Below are positions 26,388 through 34,714 of a stretch of DNA of 47,339 bases, one piece after another (within the stretch, counting starts at the first letter, position 1; the number at the start of each line of letters is the position of its first letter). This DNA comes from Planctomycetia bacterium (GTDB lineage: Bacteria > Planctomycetota > Planctomycetia > Pirellulales > UBA1268), in the NCBI GenBank assembly GCA_026401035.1, contig JAPLNR010000076.1:1-47339 (forward strand). Reading direction: 5' to 3'. A program made the translations under genes and the position numbers. The notes beneath the pieces were generated by a model. That model ran no database searches. It was not told the origin of the DNA and saw only the letters and a list, made by a program, of their open reading frames with translations.

Positions 26388-26738
26388 TCAATACCGGGGC
26401 ACGGCCGGATCGACCTCGAGGCTCCACGCCTCGATCCCACCCGTCATGCTCTGCGCCAAGTGAAAGCCCTTCTCGCGCAGCCAGTGAGTCACCCGCAGGC
26501 TCCGGACGCCGTGATGGCAGTGGACGATAATCGGCTTATCGCGCCACGGCTCCAATTCCGCGAGCCGCTCCGCGATCTCCTGCATGGGGATCAGCACCGC
26601 GCCGTCGATCTTCGCGATCGAGTATTCCTCCGGCGTGCGGCAGTCGAGGAGGAACGCAGATTCAACGCCGTCGACGGCACTGCCGAACTGGTTTGACGCC
26701 TCTGCCGCAGAGATATCGATGGAAGGGGGTGAATGCAT
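26388..26738 (-). CDS. rhodanese-domain protein
   Basis: A 116-residue single-domain rhodanese. LLDCRTPEEYSIAKIDGAVLIP is the conserved N-terminal motif region, shown here by its key residues D, R and E. The active-site loop is VHCHHGVRS, with the catalytic Cys at about residue 73. GGIEAW lies near the C-terminus. Such proteins move sulfane sulfur, for example from thiosulfate to cyanide or to a carrier protein. There is no signal peptide, so it is probably cytoplasmic. It lies upstream of and convergent with the MnmE-like gene, and downstream of DUF1559 behind a strong terminator. Confidence 0.9.
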   Translation of the reverse strand: MHSPPSIDISAAEASNQFGSAVDGVESAFLLDCRTPEEYSIAKIDGAVLIPMQEIAERLAELEPWRDKPIIVHCHHGVRSLRVTHWLREKGFHLAQSMTGGIEAWSLEVDPAVPRY

Positions 26739-26746
26739 GCAGATTC

Positions 26747-26783
26747 AAAAAAGAGCGGCCGGCGAGAAGGTCGCCGGCCGCTC
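26747..26783 (-). terminator. rho-independent terminator of the DUF1559 gene
   Basis: A perfect 13-bp stem (GAGCGGCCGGCGA with TCGCCGGCCGCTC, loop of five) is followed on the minus strand by six T. It lies 39 bases beyond the DUF1559 stop and just upstream of the rhodanese start. Confidence 0.93.
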
Positions 26784-26821
26784 AGTATAGATTCAAACTG
26801 CCTGGAATGGCAGCAAACGTC

Positions 26822-27883
26822 TCAGTATTCCGGAATCGGCTCGCCGCCATTGCGAGTGTTGAGGGCACAGTAGGTGCTCTCATTCACGTCGGCAGAAAGG
26901 AACTCTACATGTCCATCGGCAAACAGATGACCGATCAGTTTGCCGCCATGATCGCTCGATGGTCCCCACGAAAGCGAAACAGTGTTCGCACCAATGGTGT
27001 GATTGATTGCCGCGGGGGGGCTGTTGGTCGAATTCGAGCCTGAAGACATCAGTGTCAACCGCGACAGCGCATTCGCCGGAGCTGTCCAACTGTTTGCCGC
27101 CATCGACCCAGAGGTGATCGAGGCGAGGTGAAAAAGCTCTCCACTGATCCAGCGACTTGGAGATCCGTCGGTCTGCGCCGGGTTAATTCGGCTTTCGGAG
27201 ACCATGACGGTTTTGCTCGTTCCGTCCGAATAGTCACGGAACCCAAGCCTTCTGTCTGGGGCAAGGCCACCCGGCCCATTCCCCAGCGAGCCAGACAACG
27301 CCAAGGCAACGGCAGGAGCGGAAGTGTTGTTGCAAATGCCGGCATTGGCCCGGTAATTCGAAACACCATCCATCGTGCCAGAAACCGTGGCGTTACCAGC
27401 AAAACTCGGGCAGAGAGCGAAGTTCAACTTCGTCGAACCGGGACTGCTTGCAACGCCCCGAATCGTTTGGCTCAAGGAGTTGACTGCGGTTGTTGGGATA
27501 GTTTGCGGCGTGTTGACACCGTCCCAAGACGGTCTGGTATTGGCAGCGGTTCCGGTGATGAGTTTCAGCAGATTTGCTTCCTCCATACCGGCAAGGCACT
27601 GGGCCATCCAGCTAAAGCCCAGCACCGGGTTTCCCGTGCCGCCGGTAGAAAGTGCGGGGAAGAAATTGTCGCCACCCCGGGCATTCGAGTCTGCATACGT
27701 GTGCAGGCCGAGCCCAAGTTGCTTGAGGTTGTTGGTGCAACTGATGCGGCGAGCCGCTTCACGGGCTGACTGCACGGCCGGAAGTAGCAAACCCACCAGC
27801 GTGCCGATGATGGCGATTACCACCAGCAGTTCGACGAGCGTGAAGGCCCGTCTTTTTGTCATGGAAAAAGCTGAAAGCGTCAT
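26822..27883 (-). CDS. DUF1559 prepilin-like protein
   Basis: The 353-residue product starts with a basic leader and [20 protein letters not shown], the type IV prepilin/pseudopilin methylation motif (processing before the Phe). The sequence [24 protein letters not shown] then leads into DUF1559, ending with [10 protein letters not shown], the usual C-terminal H-X9-DG-like signature of this planctomycete family. It is probably cut by a prepilin peptidase and assembled at the cell envelope; its function is unknown. GC is visibly lower than in the neighbours. The ATG at 27883 was preferred to a GTG nine bases upstream because AAGG is better spaced. Confidence 0.93.
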   Translation of the reverse strand: MTLSAFSMTKRRAFTLVELLVVIAIIGTLVGLLLPAVQSAREAARRISCTNNLKQLGLGLHTYADSNARGGDNFFPALSTGGTGNPVLGFSWMAQCLAGMEEANLLKLITGTAANTRPSWDGVNTPQTIPTTAVNSLSQTIRGVASSPGSTKLNFALCPSFAGNATVSGTMDGVSNYRANAGICNNTSAPAVALALSGSLGNGPGGLAPDRRLGFRDYSDGTSKTVMVSESRINPAQTDGSPSRWISGELFHLASITSGSMAANSWTAPANALSRLTLMSSGSNSTNSPPAAINHTIGANTVSLSWGPSSDHGGKLIGHLFADGHVEFLSADVNESTYCALNTRNGGEPIPEY

Positions 27884-28087
27884 TTGAAACACCTTGTGCC
27901 CTTGCGGGTCTTTCTATGAAGAAATGAAAAATGGATTCGGAAAAGAGTCGCCAGAAAAAGAGCCCCGGGACTGACCTAAAAAAGATGAATAGTCCCCGAA
28001 ATCCCTGCTGTGCAGATCTGTTTCCGAATTGCCCCTGACAACCTGCATACTATCGGCTTTCCTTCCTCACAGTCAACTCACAATCTC

Positions 28088-29374
28088 ATGCAGCCGAAAG
28101 TGTCCGACCCAGAGCAGGCCCGGCAGTTTGCCCTCGACGTCGTTAGCCGGCTGCGGGCGGCGGGGTATCAGGCTTTTTGGGCCGGGGGATGCGTGCGGGA
28201 CGAGCTTTTGGGCAGGATTCCGGTCGATTACGACGTGGCCACGTCGGCCAAGCCGGACGAGGTGCGGGGAGTGTTTGGCCGCCGCCGGACCCTCGCAATC
28301 GGGGCGGCGTTTGGTGTGATCACCGTTCTGGGGCCGCGTGAGAACGCGGACGGCGGGCTTCGCGAGGCAGGCCAGATCGAAGTGGCAACCTTCCGCACTG
28401 ATGCCGCCTACACCGACGGCCGGCACCCGGCCGGCGTGACGTTTTCCAGCCCTGAAGAAGACGCCCAGCGGCGGGATTTCACGATCAACGGGCTCTTTCT
28501 CGATCCCGTCACGGGCGAGGTGCACGACTACGTGGGCGGTCGGGAGGATCTCAAGGCGGGCGTCGTGCGGGCCATCGGCGTGCCCGCGATGCGGTTTGGC
28601 GAAGACCACCTGCGAATGCTGCGGGCCGTGCGGTTCGCCGCCGGTTTTGCATTCGCGCTCGACGGTGAGACGCGGGCGGCGATCGAGAAGATGACCCATC
28701 TCGTGACGACCGTGAGCCCGGAACGGATTGCGGCGGAACTGCGGGCGATGGTGTCGCGGCCGGGGCGGCGCCGGGCCCTCGAACTGCTCGACGAAACCGG
28801 GCTCGCCCGGGAGGTGCTCAGGGAGGTGGCCCCCGCGGACGGGGATGCGGCGGCGTGCGAGGAGTGGCAGCAGGCGGCGCGGATCATCGATGCCCTCGAC
28901 GAGCCCGATCTCTCGACGGCGCTGGCGGCGCTCTTCGAGCGGGCGGGCGGGCCGCCACTGCGGCAGGTTGCCGCGCGGCTGCGGCTCTCGAATCGTGAGG
29001 CGAAGCTGGCCTGCTGGCTGCTCGATGCTGTGGCGGCGTTGGGGCATGCGGGGAGCGCGGAAGAACTCGCGTCGCGGCCTTGGTCGCAGGTGCAGCCGTG
29101 GCTCGCCCACGATGACGCCTTTTTATTGGCCGATCTGCTGCGGGCCCGGGCGGATTGCGGCCGCGGCAGCGGCTCAGCGGCAGCGTGGGTGACCGCGCAG
29201 ATCGCGCGGCCGCGGGATGAACTCGATCCGCCGCCGCTCTTGACCGGCGGCGATCTGCTCGCGGCGGGCGTGCCCGCGGGGCGGGCCATGGGGGAGATGC
29301 TCGCCCGGCTGCGGAGCATGCAGCTCGACGGGCAGATCGTGACGCGAGAGGCGGCGCTCGAGTGGGTCAAGTAG
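28088..29374 (+). CDS. cca: CCA tRNA nucleotidyltransferase / poly(A) polymerase family
   Basis: The 428-residue protein has the class II nucleotidyltransferase head: GGCVRDELLGRIPVDYDVAT (catalytic Asp pair), then RRDFTINGLFLD and RFGEDHLRMLRAVRFAA (template-type Arg and the LxRAxRF motif). The C-terminal half is helical. It adds or repairs the 3' CCA of tRNAs, which fits the two tRNA genes here that do not encode CCA. A poly(A) polymerase cannot be excluded by sequence alone. The start is the ATG at 28088, divergent from DUF1559 by 204 bases. The stop is the TAG of a family A repeat. Confidence 0.9.
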   Translation: MQPKVSDPEQARQFALDVVSRLRAAGYQAFWAGGCVRDELLGRIPVDYDVATSAKPDEVRGVFGRRRTLAIGAAFGVITVLGPRENADGGLREAGQIEVATFRTDAAYTDGRHPAGVTFSSPEEDAQRRDFTINGLFLDPVTGEVHDYVGGREDLKAGVVRAIGVPAMRFGEDHLRMLRAVRFAAGFAFALDGETRAAIEKMTHLVTTVSPERIAAELRAMVSRPGRRRALELLDETGLAREVLREVAPADGDAAACEEWQQAARIIDALDEPDLSTALAALFERAGGPPLRQVAARLRLSNREAKLACWLLDAVAALGHAGSAEELASRPWSQVQPWLAHDDAFLLADLLRARADCGRGSGSAAAWVTAQIARPRDELDPPPLLTGGDLLAAGVPAGRAMGEMLARLRSMQLDGQIVTREAALEWVK

Positions 29375-29392
29375 GACAGGCTTCAGCCTGTC
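29371..29392 (+). repeat. family A palindrome at a stop codon
   Basis: Perfect forward copy giving the TAG stop (29372-29374) of cca. A second, partial copy (GAGGCTTCAGCCTGTC, 29403-29418) follows within ten bases. Confidence 0.9.
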
Positions 29393-29439
29393 AAAAGTGG
29401 GCGAGGCTTCAGCCTGTCATGCCCGAACCCGCCCAATCC

Positions 29440-29581
29440 GGCTTCGGGCTCCCCGTGCCCCATCGCCGGACGTTCGCTTCGGGCATCCATGCCCTCCGCT
29501 CACTCGATGCTGACCGCGCTCCGCCATCCTGGCTCCGCTTGTCAGCAACGCCGGCTCCTGTGGCACGGGGAGCCCGAAGCC
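29440..29581. repeat. family C element, copy C1
   Basis: A 142-nt element bounded by a perfect 20-bp inverted repeat: GGCTTCGGGCTCCCCGTGCC at 29440-29459 and its complement at 29562-29581. Inside, GCCGGACGTT can pair with AACGCCGGC. The interior is shared with 32538-32676. It fills most of the gap between cca and scpB. Confidence 0.85.
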
Positions 29582-29629
29582 TACCGCAGTGGATGCGCAA
29601 ACGCGTTACAGAGTAATCACCGTGCTCAT

Positions 29630-29651
29630 GGAGGCCAGGCTTCAGCCTGTC
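29630..29651 (+). repeat. family A palindrome, diverged copy
   Basis: Reads GGAGGCCAGGCTTCAGCCTG then TC. It lies just beyond the 3' end of scpB (convergent side) and forms no stop codon. Confidence 0.65.
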
Positions 29652-29660
29652 GTGCTTCAG

Positions 29661-30410
29661 TCACTGCGGCGGGGCGGTGGGGTTGGGCAGATCATCGAGC
29701 GAGTCGAGCTTGAAGACTTCGAGAAACTTCTTCGTCGTGCGGTAGCAGGGTTCGCCCTCTTCCTGCGCGACCAGCTCCAGGAGGCCGCGGCGGACGAGCG
29801 TGCGAAGAATGCTCGGTGAGGCGTCGCTGCCGAGTTCGACGAGCTTGTCGCGGGCGACAGGCTGATTCCAGGCCACCACCGCCAGGACGTCGAGCGACTC
29901 GCCGTCGAGCCGCACGAGCCGCGAGCGGGTTTCGAGCACGCTGCCAAACTGCGCGAACTCCGGCCGCAGCCGCAGCACCCAGCCGGCCTCCTTCGACACC
30001 ACCTCGTAGGGGCAGTTGTTGGCGACGTATTTACGGCGGAGCTCCTCGGCGAGCTCGTCGACCTCCTGCGGACGCACGCCCCGCATCAGGCCTGCCACCT
30101 TGCGGCTCGTGAGCGGCTCGCCGCCGGGCAGACCGACGAAGAGCAGGGCCTCGAGGATGCTCGACGGGCTCACCCGGCAGGTGGCGTCGTCGTCGCTGGA
30201 ACTGAATCCGTCGTCGAGATCGGGAGAGGCGTCGACATGCACCAGGTCGTCGGGAGCCGACGCCGCGTCGGCCGCATACGGGTCGCCCGTGCCCATCATC
30301 GCCGCGAACGCCTGGGCGAGCCGGTCGATCGAGAGGCCACCGTCGGCCGGCGGGGCGTGGAAGCCCGCGGCGGGTGGCTGCTCGGAGGGGGCGGGCTTCT
30401 TGGGGGGCAT
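29661..30410 (-). CDS. scpB: segregation and condensation protein B
   Basis: The 249-residue product has an N-terminal low-complexity region (about 1-80, Pro/Ala/Asp-rich). Two winged-helix domains follow, typical of ScpB: SSILEALLFVGLPGGEPLTSRKVA, YEVVSKEAGWVLRLRPEFA and LDVLAVVAWNQPVARDKLVEL are the conserved region starts. ScpB with ScpA forms the non-SMC part of the condensin that compacts and separates chromosomes. No scpA gene is in the window. The N-terminal extension is unusual. The ATG at 30410 has no Shine-Dalgarno, and two family A copies occupy its 5' leader. The next upstream gene is the epimerase. Confidence 0.85.
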   Translation of the reverse strand: MPPKKPAPSEQPPAAGFHAPPADGGLSIDRLAQAFAAMMGTGDPYAADAASAPDDLVHVDASPDLDDGFSSSDDDATCRVSPSSILEALLFVGLPGGEPLTSRKVAGLMRGVRPQEVDELAEELRRKYVANNCPYEVVSKEAGWVLRLRPEFAQFGSVLETRSRLVRLDGESLDVLAVVAWNQPVARDKLVELGSDASPSILRTLVRRGLLELVAQEEGEPCYRTTKKFLEVFKLDSLDDLPNPTAPPQ

Positions 30411-30417
30411 GAGGGCC

Positions 30418-30440
30418 GACAGGCTGAAGCCTGTTTTCCT
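30418..30440 (-). repeat. family A palindrome, diverged copy in the scpB leader
   Basis: Reads GACAGGCTGAAGCCTGTTTT then CCT, with changes in the tail. It lies 8 bases upstream of the scpB start codon. Confidence 0.75.
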
Positions 30441-30448
30441 TGGGGCAT

Positions 30449-30470
30449 GACAGGCTGAAGCCTGTCCTAC
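30449..30470 (-). repeat. family A palindrome at a stop codon
   Basis: Perfect reverse copy; its TAG (30467-30469) ends the epimerase gene, and it also lies in the scpB leader. Confidence 0.9.
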
Positions 30471-31318
30471 TTCCAGCGTTTGGCGACGTGGGCCTTCATG
30501 AAGGCGAGCGAGTCGGTGGCGAGCTGATCCTCCGAGGGAAACATCTTCCGCCAGATCTTCGTGGCCGCGACGATGTTTGGCAGCGCCAGTCCGAAGGCCT
30601 CCACCACCATCCAGCCGTCGTACTGGGCGGCATGCAGGGCGTCGAAGGTCTCGTTCCAGTGCACGTGGCCCGTGCCAGGGATGCTGCGATCGTTTTCCGA
30701 GATGTGCACGAGCACCGTCCACGGCGCGGCCGCGGCGATCGCCGCCGGAAGATTCTTCTCCTCGATGTTGGCATGGAAGGTGTCGTACATCATCCGCACG
30801 TTGGGATGGTCGACCGCCTGCACAAACTTCACCGTCTGCGCAACGCTCGTCAGGAAATAATTCTCGAAGCGGTTGAGGTATTCCGTGGCGATCATCACGC
30901 CGGCCTGCGCGGCATGGTCGGCCACCTTTTGCAGCGTTTCGACGCCCCACTTGAATTCGTCGTCGGTCGGCCCCTTGCCGGTGAATTCGCCGATCGCGGA
31001 GTGCGTCGGCCCGACGAGCGTGTGCACGCCGGCCGCCCGGCAGCAGTCGATGGTGCGCTTGAGCGCGTCGACCGCGGCGGCGCGAACGCTCGCCGACGGG
31101 CTGATCGGATTGTCGCCGGCACCGCGGACCGTGACGGCCGTCCGCTCGAGGCCGATATCGTCGAGCTTTTTACCCCACTCGCGATGGAGCGGCTCGTTCA
31201 ATTCGAAGATCGGGATCTCGACGCCGTCATAGCCGAGCGCCTTCACTCGTTCGACGACCGGCAGCAGCCCATCGTGCATGCGGTCGGTCCAAAGCAGCAG
31301 GTTGAGGCCGTATTTCAT
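30467..31318 (-). CDS. D-tagatose/D-psicose 3-epimerase-like protein
   Basis: The 283-residue TIM-barrel protein closely follows the ketose 3-epimerase pattern. TEYLNRFENYFL carries a metal-binding Glu and YDTFHANIEE carries metal Asp and His. HISENDRSIPGTGHVHW carries metal His and the substrate-binding Arg, and VVEAFG carries the last metal Glu. Such enzymes interconvert ketohexoses at C3, for example D-fructose and D-psicose. Which sugar is used cannot be read from sequence. It is upstream of scpB on the same strand, with two family A repeats between them. Confidence 0.88.
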   Translation of the reverse strand: MKYGLNLLLWTDRMHDGLLPVVERVKALGYDGVEIPIFELNEPLHREWGKKLDDIGLERTAVTVRGAGDNPISPSASVRAAAVDALKRTIDCCRAAGVHTLVGPTHSAIGEFTGKGPTDDEFKWGVETLQKVADHAAQAGVMIATEYLNRFENYFLTSVAQTVKFVQAVDHPNVRMMYDTFHANIEEKNLPAAIAAAAPWTVLVHISENDRSIPGTGHVHWNETFDALHAAQYDGWMVVEAFGLALPNIVAATKIWRKMFPSEDQLATDSLAFMKAHVAKRWK

Positions 31319-31443
31319 GGGCTGGGGATGACTCCAAAAAAGGGCGAATGGAAGACCGATTCGAGCACGGGAGGCGGGCCGGGGGCAATATCGTTCGCGG
31401 AGCGACAGGATCGGCTGGGGGGCGACGGGCTCTTTTGGGGAGC

Positions 31444-31465
31444 GACAGGCTGAAGCCTGTCCTAC
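31444..31465 (-). repeat. family A palindrome at a stop codon
   Basis: Perfect reverse copy; its TAG (31462-31464) ends the DNA methyltransferase gene. Confidence 0.9.
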
Positions 31466-32355
31466 CTTGCGAGGCGGCGGCCGTTTTTCGTGGACGGAAC
31501 GCTCTTGAGCGGTTCGGGGGCGCCGTCGAGGGAGTCGCCCGGCTGGATGCCGGCGAGCCGCTCGTTGATCCGCGCCGCATATTGCTCGGAAAGCTCGAGC
31601 CCCAGGAACGAGCGGCCGAGTTTCTTCGCCACCGCGAGCGTCGTGCCGCTGCCGCCAAAGGGATCGAGCACCACGTCGCCAGGGTTGCTTGACGCACGGA
31701 TGATCCGGCCGAGCAGCTGTTCGGGCATCTGGCAGCCGTGCCAGCCGGAACGCTCCTTGAAGGTGCCGCAGACCCGCGGAAAGTACCAGGTGTCAGCATC
31801 TGCGCCGAAGCCCTCGGGAAGATCCTGCGGGCGGAGAATCCAGGTGTCGTCGGGCAGGCGGCCCTGCGGATTGGCCCGCTTGTCGCCGTAGACCAGTTCG
31901 CGGGCGCTGGGCACGCGGATCGCGTCGGTGTTGAACGTGAACGCAGCCGGATCCTTCACGAAGTGGAAAAGATGCGCATGGGAGCGGCTGAACTTCTGCT
32001 TGCAGTTGACGCCGAACGTGTAGTACCAGACGACCCACGAACGGCAGGTGAGGCCCAGCTCCCGCGTGGCGGTGACTTTCAGCTCCGCGGCATACTCGTC
32101 GCCGATCGCCAGCCAGAACGTGCCATCGGGCTTGAGCACGCGGACGATCTCGGCCATCCACCGCTTCGACCAGCCGAGATAATCGTCGGCCGAACGGCTG
32201 TCGTCGTAGGTGTCGTAGTCGTAGCCGATGTTGAACGGCGGATCGGCGAACGCGAGGTGCACGCTCGAGTCGGCCATGCGGCCGAGCAGGTCGAGGCAGT
32301 CGCCTTGATGGACGCGGTCGGGCGCGAGCGGTTTGGGGATTCCGTTCCGGGGCAT
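31462..32355 (-). CDS. orphan DNA methyltransferase (beta class, N4/N6)
   Basis: The 297-residue protein has a DPPF catalytic motif ([13 protein letters not shown], about 36-48) near the N-terminus and the AdoMet-binding [17 protein letters not shown] motif near the C-terminus. This order is that of the beta class of amino-methyltransferases (N6-adenine or N4-cytosine). No restriction endonuclease is beside it, so it is probably an orphan methylase with a regulatory or housekeeping role; the target site is unknown. The start is uncertain: the ATG at 32355 begins conserved sequence, another lies at 32394, and further upstream the frame runs into repeat DNA. Confidence 0.87.
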   Translation of the reverse strand: MPRNGIPKPLAPDRVHQGDCLDLLGRMADSSVHLAFADPPFNIGYDYDTYDDSRSADDYLGWSKRWMAEIVRVLKPDGTFWLAIGDEYAAELKVTATRELGLTCRSWVVWYYTFGVNCKQKFSRSHAHLFHFVKDPAAFTFNTDAIRVPSARELVYGDKRANPQGRLPDDTWILRPQDLPEGFGADADTWYFPRVCGTFKERSGWHGCQMPEQLLGRIIRASSNPGDVVLDPFGGSGTTLAVAKKLGRSFLGLELSEQYAARINERLAGIQPGDSLDGAPEPLKSVPSTKNGRRLAR

Positions 32356-32747
32356 GTTGGAGAATAGTATGCCAGCGTCTGGGAACACGTCCATGACGGC
32401 GGTCTGGATCGCATCTCTGTTCGTGTTGCGCCGGCTCGCGGGCGGCAGAAGTCGCCTTCGCGCTACAATTTCTCCGCACACGACCTCCGGCGCTGCTGAG
32501 CTCATACGGCTCACACTTGAATCTTGCGCGTTTCGCTGGTCGGGGCTCGCCACGCCCCATCGCCGGACGTTCGCTGCGGGCATCCTGCCCTGCGCTCACT
32601 CGATGCCGGCTGCGCTTACGGCATCCTGCCTTCGCTTGCCGCCAACGCCGGCTCCCGGGGCATGGACAACCCCTCCTTGACCCTCGTTCAGCAGGAGCGG
32701 CTCGTGGGCGAGCATCAAGTGTGAGCCGTAGTAGTCTCCCTGTCGCC
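32356..32747. other. intergenic region holding family C copy C2
   Basis: No gene is credible in these 392 bases between the methyltransferase and the M20 peptidase. About 140 bases are family C (32538-32676). A 20-base string near 32435 (GGCAGAAGTCGCCTTCGCG) matches the start of family B but has no matching 3' arm. Confidence 0.6.
32538..32676. repeat. family C element, copy C2
   Basis: Shares with C1 the strings GCCCCATCGCCGGACGTTCG, CGCTCACTCGATGC and AACGCCGGCTCC. The outer arms have changed sequence but still pair imperfectly (GGGGCTCGCCACGCCCC with GGGGCATGGACAACCCC, about 13 of 17). Confidence 0.75.
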
Positions 32748-34058
32748 TCAGCCTGTGGCCAGCCGGAGAGCCACCTGGCAGGCGGCCTCGAAGGCGTCGA
32801 GGTCGAGCTGCTCCTTCGTGGTGTGGATCTCCATCTGTCCGCAGCCGAGCGTGACCGTCGGGATGCCGTTGGCGGCCATCCAGTTGGCGTCGAGGCCGCC
32901 GTTGGAGATCTCGAGCCGCGGCGTGCGACCGATCGCGCGGACGGCCGCGGCCGCGGCCACCACGCAGGGCTCGTCTTCGGCGAGCCGAAACGCCTCGTAG
33001 TCGAGCCGGCCCTCGATCGCGACCTTCCCCGTCTTGCCGTCGACACTTTTGATCTGCTTCGCCGCCTCCTTGAACGCCATCTCGATCGCCTTCACGATCT
33101 GGTTGCGAAAACCGCTGTCGTGGCCGCGGGCCTCGGCCTTGAGGGCCGCGGAGTCGGCGACGACGTTGGTGGCGGAGCCGGCATGGATCACGCCCACGTT
33201 GCTCGTGCCGCGCTTGCCCTCCTTCGACACGAGCCCGTGCCAGCCATCCTTCACGAGCGATGTGATCGCCAGCGATGCGATCGCCACCGCCGACACGCCC
33301 TTTTCGGGGGCGACGCCGGCATGGCTCGGCACGCCCTGGATCCGGATGTCGAGCCGGTGGCCGCCCGTGGCACCGATCGTGACCTTCTCGACCGCGCCCC
33401 CATCGAAGTTGAAGGCGAGTTTTGGCCGGCCGAGATCGGCCGCATTCGCAAACCGCGCGCCCCAGAGGCCCACCTCCTCCTGAATCGCGAAGAAGAACGT
33501 CAGCGGTGGATGGGGGATGTTGTTCCGCAGGATCTGGAGCGCCGTCGAGAGCACGACCGCGCAGCCGGCCCGGTCGTCGGCCCCGAGACCGGTCGTCGGA
33601 TCGGCGCTCTTCACGAACCGCCCCGCCACCACCGGCTTCGCGCCGAGGCAGACCGGCACCGTGTCCATGTGGGCCATGAACAGTCGCCGCGGGCCGGGGA
33701 GCGTGCCCGGCAGCTTGATGATCAGGTTGCCGACATTGCCCTTGAGCGGCGTCTTGGTGTGCGCCTTGTCGAACGAGACCGCCGCCTTCGGGCAGCCCGC
33801 CTCGCGAAGCCACTTCACGATCCGCTCGGCGACGGCCTTTTCATCGCCGGAGCCGCCACGAATCGCGAGCAGGTCGAGGACGACGCGGCGGGCGGCTGCC
33901 AGATCGGCCGCCGGGATCGCGGTGGTGCTGGGTGCCGCTGCAGACGGCTGCTTTTTTACAACGCGGGTCTTTACACTCGACTTCTTCACGGCTGGCTGGT
34001 CTTTCGACGACCTGGTTTTCGCGGACGTGGCTTTTGAGGACATGGCTTTCGAGGACAT
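32748..34058 (-). CDS. M20-family (PepT-like) metallopeptidase with basic N-terminal tail
   Basis: The 436-residue protein has a Ser/Lys-rich tail (1-40), then a di-zinc M20 peptidase. HMD at 130-132 is the first metal His with its Asp, GADDRAG holds the bridging Asp, IQEEVGLWGA holds the general-base Glu pair, FNFDGG the next Asp, and MEIHTTKE the last His. PepT-like members cut tri- or dipeptides from the N-terminus. The tail is rich in Lys but is not a signal peptide. The first ATG (34058) is only five bases from the divergent neighbour's start; a second in-frame ATG at 34043 is possible. Confidence 0.85.
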   Translation of the reverse strand: MSSKAMSSKATSAKTRSSKDQPAVKKSSVKTRVVKKQPSAAAPSTTAIPAADLAAARRVVLDLLAIRGGSGDEKAVAERIVKWLREAGCPKAAVSFDKAHTKTPLKGNVGNLIIKLPGTLPGPRRLFMAHMDTVPVCLGAKPVVAGRFVKSADPTTGLGADDRAGCAVVLSTALQILRNNIPHPPLTFFFAIQEEVGLWGARFANAADLGRPKLAFNFDGGAVEKVTIGATGGHRLDIRIQGVPSHAGVAPEKGVSAVAIASLAITSLVKDGWHGLVSKEGKRGTSNVGVIHAGSATNVVADSAALKAEARGHDSGFRNQIVKAIEMAFKEAAKQIKSVDGKTGKVAIEGRLDYEAFRLAEDEPCVVAAAAAVRAIGRTPRLEISNGGLDANWMAANGIPTVTLGCGQMEIHTTKEQLDLDAFEAACQVALRLATG

Positions 34059-34063
34059 GGCTG

Positions 34064-34483
34064 ATGCGCATCTTTCTGGCGGGGATCATGCAGGGCTCGC
34101 ACGTGGCGGCGCTCGTGCACGATCAGACCTATCGAAACACCCTTCGCGACCTCGTGCAATCGCACTGGCCGTCTGCGGAAGTCTATGACCCCTTCTCCAA
34201 TCATGCCACTTCCATCGGCTATGACGTGCGGCGGGCCCGGGAGGTGTTTATGGGCCACGTGGACATGTGCCGCGAATTCGACCTCCTCGTGGCCTACGTG
34301 CCCGAGGCGTCGATGGGCACGGCCATCGAAATGTGGGAGGCGCACCAGCACGCGAAGACCGTCGTGACGATCACGCCGCTGGTGCACAACTGGGTCGTGC
34401 AGCTGACGAGCCAGGCCGTCTATCGCGACTACGACGCCTTCGCGCATGCGCTTAAGTCGGGCGCGATCGACCGGCTGCTGTAG
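34064..34483 (+). CDS. nucleoside 2-deoxyribosyltransferase-like protein
   Basis: The 139-residue product starts MRIFLAGIMQGS and contains VYDPFSNHATSIGYDVRRA, MCREFDLLVAYVPEASMGTA and MWEAHQHAKTVVTITPL. This is the Rossmann-like layout of the nucleoside deoxyribosyltransferase/DUF4406 group: N-terminal FLAG-like loop, central D-LLVAY-PE-S-GT. Such proteins bind nucleosides or nucleotides; a true catalytic Glu fits PEASMGTAIEMWEA. The ATG at 34064 has GAGGA eight bases upstream. That site and any promoter lie within the coding sequence of the divergent M20 peptidase tail. Confidence 0.72.
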   Translation: MRIFLAGIMQGSHVAALVHDQTYRNTLRDLVQSHWPSAEVYDPFSNHATSIGYDVRRAREVFMGHVDMCREFDLLVAYVPEASMGTAIEMWEAHQHAKTVVTITPLVHNWVVQLTSQAVYRDYDAFAHALKSGAIDRLL

Positions 34484-34484
34484 A

Positions 34485-34503
34485 CCGCTTGTGAGACCAG
34501 CGG
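34485..34503. repeat. small hairpin resembling 23697-23715
   Basis: CCGCT-loop-AGCGG with the string CCGCTTGTGA shared with the hairpin at 23697. It begins right after the TAG of the deoxyribosyltransferase-like gene. Confidence 0.4.
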
Positions 34504-34520
34504 CCCACATTCAGCCCAGT

Positions 34521-34668
34521 GCAAACAACCCGCATTGGTCGCCGGCGGCAGAAGTCTCCTTCGCGTGGATTTTTCGCCATTGGGTCGTGCGGGAGCGCCG
34601 GCCTCAACCGAGCGAAAACTCCAATGCTCGTCGAGCTTCAGCCGACCGGCTCCTCAGCGTCGGGGGGT
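34521..34668 (+). repeat. family B structured repeat, copy B3
   Basis: Carries all family B blocks. The outer stem pairs GCCGGCGGCAGAAG with CTTCAGCCGACCGGC (one mismatch, one bulge); the inner stem pairs GGATTTTTCGC with GCGAAAACTCC. It lies between convergent genes. Confidence 0.85.
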
Positions 34669-34714
34669 CGCTTTCGAGGGGGAAGCCGGACTGTGGGGCG
34701 GACTACGGTGTGGC

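Noticed and set aside
32433..32455. String near 32435 matching the start of family B
   Set aside because: About 19 of 20 bases match, but no inner blocks or 3' arm follow; it may be a remnant or chance.
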